64,000 nucleotides of DNA from CAYQOX01 sp964419335 (GTDB lineage: Bacteria; Hinthialibacterota; Hinthialibacteria; Hinthialibacterales; Hinthialibacteraceae). A program made the translations under genes and the position numbers. The notes beneath the pieces are model-generated. The model saw only the letters and a program-made list of their open reading frames with translations. It was not told where the DNA came from and searched no databases. Below are positions 60,401 to 64,000 of this stretch, in pieces; positions within the stretch are counted from its first letter, which is position 1, and each line of letters opens with the position of its first letter. The stretch spans positions 62,001 through 126,000 of the forward strand of contig CAYQOX010000006.1 in NCBI GenBank assembly GCA_964419335.1. Reading direction: 5' to 3'.

Positions 60401-63129
60401 GGCAGCGTATACGTAGGACCACCCGGGTTTTCCACCAGAATATCACCATGATCCCCTGCATTATTCGGTAGGAAATTCGGCTCCTCAATACTGAAATACA
60501 CAAAACACTCTTCCACCGGTGGCTTGGTTGGCTCAGGAGTGTCACTCGGTGTCGGGGTTAGCGTGGGGGTTGGACTTGGACGTGGGGTATCCGTCGGTTC
60601 AGGAGTATTTGTCGGGGTGGGTGTTTCGATCGGTTCGACTTTCTTGGGATACAAATCCACCCCATCCAGTCCATAGAGATTATCGGGATATCCCGTTAGT
60701 TGGCCATTGGTTAAATGCACATAATTCGTCGGACTGCTAAACTGATGTACCAACAAATCGCCTTCTCTGAACTCAATCGGATCGAGATCATCATCCAACT
60801 CCGTCGAAAAATGGAGCCGTCCCAACTCATCATAAATCTCATTTTCATCCAAACACGTAGCGGCCGCGTCCAACCCGCGATTCTCTTCTGCATCAAATTG
60901 ATCAAATAAGGTCGGCGCTGTACTGGGGATTTGATCGACTCCCGACCGGACCACGCGGGCGGCGGGACCATTGGGCGTTATTCTGTATTGAATCAAGTCA
61001 TCAGCGCTAACCCGCGTTCCCACGGGAAGCAGGCTTCCACTTGTCGCTGTATATTCTTCATTCACTTCTTCAAAAGAGATATAGATCGTCAGCGACTCGG
61101 TCACCATATACTCGATCAACTCATCTAGACTCCCAATGACTACATTTCTTAATCCGTCAAAAGAAGGCAGCAGAGTTTCCACTTCAACTGCATCAATCCC
61201 CAATTCTCTCACCGGTTCTTCATTCTCGTCAATTAACGCCAAAGGTGGAATCAACGCTTGATTAAGAATCATCCCGCCATTGGTTAACAGCAAGTCACCG
61301 TCTGTGATCGTGCTTCCCGCAGCTGGATGAGCCGTATTGCTTATACGGATACCATGTTCAAGCGTAAAAATAACTTTATGGAATCGATCTGCACCAACTG
61401 CGATTTCACCCAATTCCAAAATATCAAATCCGTCTAACCCCAATTCAAACATGACGTCATCATTGGGATCATCGAGAAATGCTCGCATCAAATCGCCCAG
61501 TTTTCCACCTGGAAGCACAAAGGCCGTTCCTCCTGGATTATGCACCAAGATATCACTGTGCGTACCGCCCCCCGGCAATGTCTCATACTCTTCGATGCTG
61601 AAAAACACAGGACAATCTTCGACCGGCTCTTGGGGTGTCGGCGTCGGGCTTTTTCTACCCGGTGTGGGCGTGGTTGTCGGCGTAGGCGTATCATCCGGTG
61701 GTGGAGGAAGTGTGGGTGTTGGTTCCTCGATGATGATAGGTGTAGGTGTATCGGTTGCCGTAGGTTCTTCTATTGGAGTCGGAGTATCTTCATCGGGAAG
61801 TCTAGGTGTCGGGGTGTTCGTGGCAGTCGGTTCTTCCGGAGTTGGCGTCTTTCTCTCATCCTTTACAGATTCCGACATCGCAAAGCGAATTTTTAAATCC
61901 GGCGAGCCAAACGTCAAAAATCCTTCATCATCCGTTTCCACAAAAATACGCGCCCATTCTAACCCCGCATTGTCATCATTCTGATCGGCATCATGCAATA
62001 TATCAATATAAGGCCGTCCGTTGTCTTTGCCACATCCAAAGACACGTACCGCATGGCCTCCCCCTTCGGGATAACTAAAACATAATTCCACATCTTCACC
62101 CATCCGAATTTGCTCACATATCCATTCCCAGGTGACTTTCTCCCCTTGATCTTCCAAGGGAATACCTAAATGTTCATAATCTCCTGGCGGCAAAGCTTGA
62201 TCTGGAGGATCCCCCCAGCCTCGCCCTTGATAGCGATTGATCAACTCATCCCCCAATCCGTACTCCGCTAAAAAAATAAATTTCCCTTGAATCATGGGGG
62301 TAAACCAAGTCCCCGAACCGGATCTTCTCCCTGACGATTCTCGCCCGGCCAATTCATCCAGCAGCCCCACCAGCGAATCATCATCCGGGTCGCTACCAAC
62401 CCCCGGCTTATGATCGACCGGGATATCCAATCCAAAACGTTCTTCTAAATATTGCAAACTGTTCGCGATCGACATGGGAAAGCATTGGTTTTTCGCCGCT
62501 TCTACATTGATTCGGTTCCAGTCCTCCAATCCCTCTGAATCAATTCGCTCACCATCGAGGGTTCCTCGAAAACCTAACGGCGGAGGCGTGAAAATCGCAT
62601 TCTCCACCGCTTCTCCCACGCCTTCTGCACTCCAAACCGTTTGCCCCAATATGAAAGAGGTCATTTCACCTTCCATAGGCTCTTCAAGGGCTTCAGGTGT
62701 ATACGTCACATACGCATTGAAAAGTTCGAAAGGCCGCGAAAGCTCTCTGATGGTATCCTCATTGAGATTCGGTGAGGAAAAATCAATATGCCCGAGGTTG
62801 AAATACGTCACGATGGGAATGATATCGGTGGCTTTTACAGGAAAGTTGGCCACAAGCCAACCCGCTTCCCCTATTACATTAATATACCCATGCGTCACCC
62901 CGGTCATTTCCGCAAGTTGATTCGCATTCACTTCCATTCGCCCCCAACTTGAATAGTGCCACTCATCATTTAGGAAATCAAAACTCACTTGCTGAAATTG
63001 AACTCCATAACCTTCCTCAATTCCTGGATCATCGCTTTGGCTGGATGCCATATCCGCCACAAATAATAAAGCACACAACACCAACACAGACACGGCTACG
63101 GTTTGAATGATAGAACCTTCTGGTCTCAT
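57451..63129 (-). CDS. Giant secreted repeat protein with C39-like N-terminal domain
   Basis: This is a 1892-residue exported protein with signal peptide (about 1-30). Residues 35-415 include an NQCFPMSIANSLQYL segment (Cys216), GGGHAVRVFG (His359) and DILHDAD (near 376-382), matching the Cys-His-Asp order of peptidase C39-like domains. A Thr-Pro linker (424-503) leads to three homologous modules (506-828, 875-1215, 1256-1583) separated by Thr-Pro linkers. Each module contains four sub-units of about 75-90 residues that open with a hydrophobic FSxEE-type strand, carry G-D-h-L and end with GLDxhD. Two related C-terminal beta domains (1646-1762, 1767-1892; AxYHIWVQ, TYHVWVRT) close the protein. 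It probably functions at the cell surface; protease activity or adhesion is inferred only. Confidence 0.88.
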   Translation of the reverse strand: MRPEGSIIQTVAVSVLVLCALLFVADMASSQSDDPGIEEGYGVQFQQVSFDFLNDEWHYSSWGRMEVNANQLAEMTGVTHGYINVIGEAGWLVANFPVKATDIIPIVTYFNLGHIDFSSPNLNEDTIRELSRPFELFNAYVTYTPEALEEPMEGEMTSFILGQTVWSAEGVGEAVENAIFTPPPLGFRGTLDGERIDSEGLEDWNRINVEAAKNQCFPMSIANSLQYLEERFGLDIPVDHKPGVGSDPDDDSLVGLLDELAGRESSGRRSGSGTWFTPMIQGKFIFLAEYGLGDELINRYQGRGWGDPPDQALPPGDYEHLGIPLEDQGEKVTWEWICEQIRMGEDVELCFSYPEGGGHAVRVFGCGKDNGRPYIDILHDADQNDDNAGLEWARIFVETDDEGFLTFGSPDLKIRFAMSESVKDERKTPTPEEPTATNTPTPRLPDEDTPTPIEEPTATDTPTPIIIEEPTPTLPPPPDDTPTPTTTPTPGRKSPTPTPQEPVEDCPVFFSIEEYETLPGGGTHSDILVHNPGGTAFVLPGGKLGDLMRAFLDDPNDDVMFELGLDGFDILELGEIAVGADRFHKVIFTLEHGIRISNTAHPAAGSTITDGDLLLTNGGMILNQALIPPLALIDENEEPVRELGIDAVEVETLLPSFDGLRNVVIGSLDELIEYMVTESLTIYISFEEVNEEYTATSGSLLPVGTRVSADDLIQYRITPNGPAARVVRSGVDQIPSTAPTLFDQFDAEENRGLDAAATCLDENEIYDELGRLHFSTELDDDLDPIEFREGDLLVHQFSSPTNYVHLTNGQLTGYPDNLYGLDGVDLYPKKVEPIETPTPTNTPEPTDTPRPSPTPTLTPTPSDTPEPTKPPVEECFVYFSIEEPNFLPNNAGDHGDILVENPGGPTYTLPGGSNYDLLRLFRELPITPDEVENRGLDGFDIIGLNKEVFEHDLRDPDLLMEMRLWHKIYFTTEEEVKITNPNHPLFGSSTGDGEIYLTNGGVILNQAIMQVMDLMREDEEPVEYLGIDALEIQGGVELFDQLEMTVVKSLMEFSDIDLPNEINLLFSFEENNEEYITGTGSVLPAGTRVSADDLILLTLELTGNITGQVVRSGANQIPSSAPSILEGFTVERNRGLDAIALCLEEWKWIEPVDQLYYSTESDDIDDTPPVEFQHGDVLFQNLAAGINQVYRKNIPLTGFDNPAGHWGLDALDVTKERIPITPTPTPTNTPIITPTPTDTLTPSPTFTPTIPQVEDCFVYFTIEEDLSLPTGGTHGDILLADPSGGPASVLPGGRNPELLRYFNDPDLDVRNYGLDGFDILTLDQEALNQDDRRPKHRIIFTIEEKMKVTHSKHILAGKTLTDGDVLLTNGGVILNQVLIDPLDLVEEDGNEVNFVGIDALEAEAFIRVFDALEMTVVSSVQLLNALSCITEKREFRLIFSLEEFNEEFVAGSNSLLPAGTRVSADDLILMRFTPSGASASVLRSGADQIPSSAPGILSGWPGRENRGLDAVSQCLSERILVDPHDTLFFSTELDDLRDPIDYREGDLLYHIASTMVNGLYLDNHQLTGDPDETYGLDGVDLFPERPGDIRPTPSPTEEPSPTSTPTSTPQLEPTPTFTSTPTPRLEPTPTPTRRIIITPFPTFLPERPVYVTDDVDSNEPLSGKTDYDRPGEEELVIHWEKISDEVASYHIWVQIDEEREFLASTGAKTNQFVWKRGAEGLNRMFSGGPEFGHHYRFFIFGLRESGPNRIMRNITHTAPVNFQPLIPKENVIVADDMGSYADLSGNIDLDEEGEEELVVRWNFDSEDVKTYHVWVRTGSNDSFEFLGLPRRPKEKHLRWAAEVPQIADAFADGPQSGEEYSFRVFLFTESGSPRVIGPIDTKAPVEFMTRSR
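58381..59364 (-). repeat. Module 3 of the giant repeat protein
   Basis: This encodes residues 1256-1583 with four sub-units: FVYFTIEED to YGLDGFDIL, IIFTIEEK to VGIDALE, LIFSLEEFNEEF to NRGLDAV and LFFSTELDD to YGLDGVDLF. It is colinear with modules 1 and 2. Confidence 0.85.
59485..60507 (-). repeat. Module 2 of the giant repeat protein
   Basis: This encodes residues 875-1215 with four sub-units: FVYFSIEEP to RGLDGFDII, IYFTTEEE to LGIDALE, LLFSFEENNEEY to NRGLDAI and LYYSTESDD to WGLDALDV. It is colinear with modules 1 and 3. Confidence 0.85.
60646..61614 (-). repeat. Module 1 of the giant repeat protein
   Basis: This encodes residues 506-828 with four sub-units: VFFSIEEY to LGLDGFDIL, VIFTLEHG to LGIDAVE, IYISFEEVNEEY to NRGLDAA and LHFSTELDD to YGLDGVDLYP. 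The third sub-unit contains LLPVGTRVSADDLI and SGVDQIPSTAP, nearly the same in all modules. Confidence 0.85.
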
Positions 63130-63430
63130 CTCTTCTACTCCCTCACTTTGTTAAATTTTGTGAATCCTCGATGCAGAAATTTTGAATGGTACATTACAAT
63201 GGGTGTAAAAAACTTTCAAAAATGAATCGTTCTTTTTTATTGTGTGATGTGCATGGATGGATGTCTTTACAAAAGTAAGTAAAGGTTGAAATGATTTTTT
63301 TGTCAACCCAAAATTTCAAAAGATACTCGCGATTTTGCAACCCATTCTCTATATATAGAGACACGATGTGCGCACACGGGTTTCTGAGTCTCGGGATAAT
63401 TTTGGTCGGATTGTCTTGAGATTCTTAAAA
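63130..63430. other. Upstream region of the giant gene with palindromes
   Basis: This is about 300 AT-rich bases. It holds the ribosome site and presumed promoter of the giant gene on the minus strand. It also has a perfect 16-bp palindrome TCTCTATATATAGAGA (63346-63361) and a 10-bp palindrome TGTGCGCACA (63367-63376). Both could be regulator sites. No gene is visible. Confidence 0.5.
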
Positions 63431-63647
63431 GGGCGTTGTACAAACACCAACTTCGGTTGGTACTTCTAGCGGCAGTTCGCTCCCATTTCGGTGCGTCATG
63501 GAAGCGAACGAAAGGTTGCTTTCGCGAAGTCTTGCCTCGGTTTCCTTCCTGGAAACCGTCCCGGTGTGAAGAGGCCGGGTACGCTCTCTCGCTTTGAGCC
63601 TCTCCTTGATGGTGATGAGGATACGCTCAAAGTGACGTAAATCGCCC
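63431..63647. ncRNA. Candidate multi-hairpin structured RNA
   Basis: GGGCG (63431-63435) can pair with CGCCC (63643-63647) to close a region with six internal hairpins. These are ACCAAC-UUCG-GUUGGU (63446-63461), GTTCGCTCCC with GGAAGCGAAC (63475-63509, one mismatch), CGAAAG with CTTTCG (63509-63524), CGGTTTCC with GGAAACCG (63538-63558), CCCGG with CCGGG (63560-63579), and CTTTGAGC with GCTCAAAG (63592-63632). The UUCG tetraloop favours the plus strand, but the strand is not certain. I could not match it to tmRNA, RNase P, SRP or a known riboswitch. A 124-codon frame on the minus strand overlaps it and looks spurious. Confidence 0.5.
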
Positions 63648-63655
63648 GCCAAATG

Positions 63656-63671
63656 TGTTGGGCGCCCAACA
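63656..63671. repeat. 16-bp perfect palindrome
   Basis: TGTTGGGCGCCCAACA lies just outside the candidate structured RNA. It could be an operator, a terminator-like element or part of the RNA structure. Confidence 0.6.
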
Positions 63672-63935
63672 AAAGGTTCTTTACTATGAAGAAAGGATAA
63701 CCAAATCGAATAAATCACTTCCCAAGCACATAAGACATCCCCAGCGGGTACAACCAACGCACTCATTGCCTGGGGCTCATAAACCCACCTACTTACCATT
63801 GCCTTATCTCAACCATCGTTGCTCATCCAAACGATGAGGGCATACCTCTGTCTTCTATTCAGCATTCATTCGGGATAAATCACACCAATATACTTTATTC
63901 GAAAGGATGTCTTTATTCGTTTCTCCTTTTACCCC
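63672..63935. other. Non-coding stretch before the window end
   Basis: About 260 bases with no convincing frame, tRNA or promoter. A short CATCGTTG...CAAACGATG inverted pair lies near 63812-63836. Confidence 0.4.
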
Positions 63936-64000
63936 ATGAGTAAAAATCATCGTTGGCGCACCTTCAAGCAGCTCCGGCCGAGTCGCGCGCTGCAAGTTCG
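63936..64000 (+). CDS. Possible 5' end of a truncated gene
   Basis: An ATG at 63936 opens a frame to the window edge that reads MSKNHRWRTFKQLRPSRALQ. The Arg- and Lys-rich start and the GC rise compared with upstream DNA suggest a true coding start. There is only weak support, since no strong ribosome site lies at the right distance. It is too short to identify. Confidence 0.3.
   Translation, partial: MSKNHRWRTFKQLRPSRALQV

Noticed and set aside
61337..61984. Gly/Val/Ser-rich plus-strand frame opposite the Thr-Pro linkers
   Set aside because: It is the antisense shadow of the low-complexity linker of the giant protein.
57600..62000. CRISPR array
   Set aside because: The repeated units are protein-coding modules of about 1 kb, not short repeats with spacers; no cas gene is present.
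63425..63799. 124-codon minus-strand frame over the structured region
   Set aside because: It is low in hydrophobic content, overlaps several perfect hairpins and has no ribosome site or family resemblance, so an RNA or non-coding role fits better.

Overview
The window reads as a chromosomal segment of an uncultured Gram-negative bacterium. An outer membrane is implied by LolC/LolD lipoprotein-release proteins, a Wzt-type ABC ATPase and two O-antigen-ligase-like proteins. The secreted repertoire (lamin-tail/CotH, DUF1080, heparinase II/III-like, sialidase, DUF5060, LamG-like, a sulfatase remnant, Thr-Pro linkers) resembles PVC- or Hydrogenedentes/Sumerlaeota-like lineages. The exact phylum cannot be fixed from the sequence. 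There is no rRNA, tRNA, CRISPR array, intact transposase or prophage.

Layout. 0-8 kb: mtnA, a class II and a DhnA-type class I fructose-bisphosphate aldolase on the minus strand, an unknown 418-residue protein, a sulfotransferase and dxr. 8-19 kb: gyrB with a clear promoter and hairpin leader, secreted proteins, nadE, a 975-residue lamin-tail/CotH protein and a lone fliG. 19-26 kb: an IscA-like protein with a Cys-rich tail, a large secreted heparinase/alginate-lyase-like protein, a broken sulfatase, a type IV pilin-like pseudopilin, pyrF and an O-antigen ligase. 26-33 kb: an RpoD-like sigma factor, apt, dinB (apparently with an AUU start), an argH-like lyase, then a Wzt-type ATPase, a glycosyltransferase and a methyltransferase. 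33-49 kb: sialidase, ferredoxin-NADP reductase, a tandem alpha/beta hydrolase, LolC, a GT39-like transferase, a YggT-like protein, then an overlapping run of two GT4 glycosyltransferases, a TPR O-antigen ligase and LolD, followed by DUF1080 and membrane-anchored proteins. 49.5-51.2 kb: a MASE1-type membrane protein flanked by two exact 39-bp direct repeats, each containing a sigma70-like promoter. 51-63 kb: five large, mostly secreted proteins, ending with a 1892-residue repeat protein. 63.1-64 kb: non-coding, with dense hairpins that look like a structured RNA, then the start of a possible gene cut by the window edge.

The coherent themes are synthesis and export of surface polysaccharide (two GT4s, GT2, GT39, two ligases, Wzt ATPase, sulfotransferase), breakdown of sulfated or acidic glycans by secreted enzymes, and housekeeping metabolism. 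Sampled base counts show G>C on the plus strand before about 49 kb and C>G after about 51 kb regardless of gene strand. This suggests a replication-terminus-type skew switch or a rearrangement boundary at the MASE1 locus.

The most unusual items are the 12-unit repeat architecture of the 1892-residue protein, the candidate structured RNA at 63.43-63.65 kb, the promoter-bearing repeats around the MASE1 gene, the AUU start of dinB, the 15-bp inverted repeat inside lolD, and palindromic operators at several promoters.
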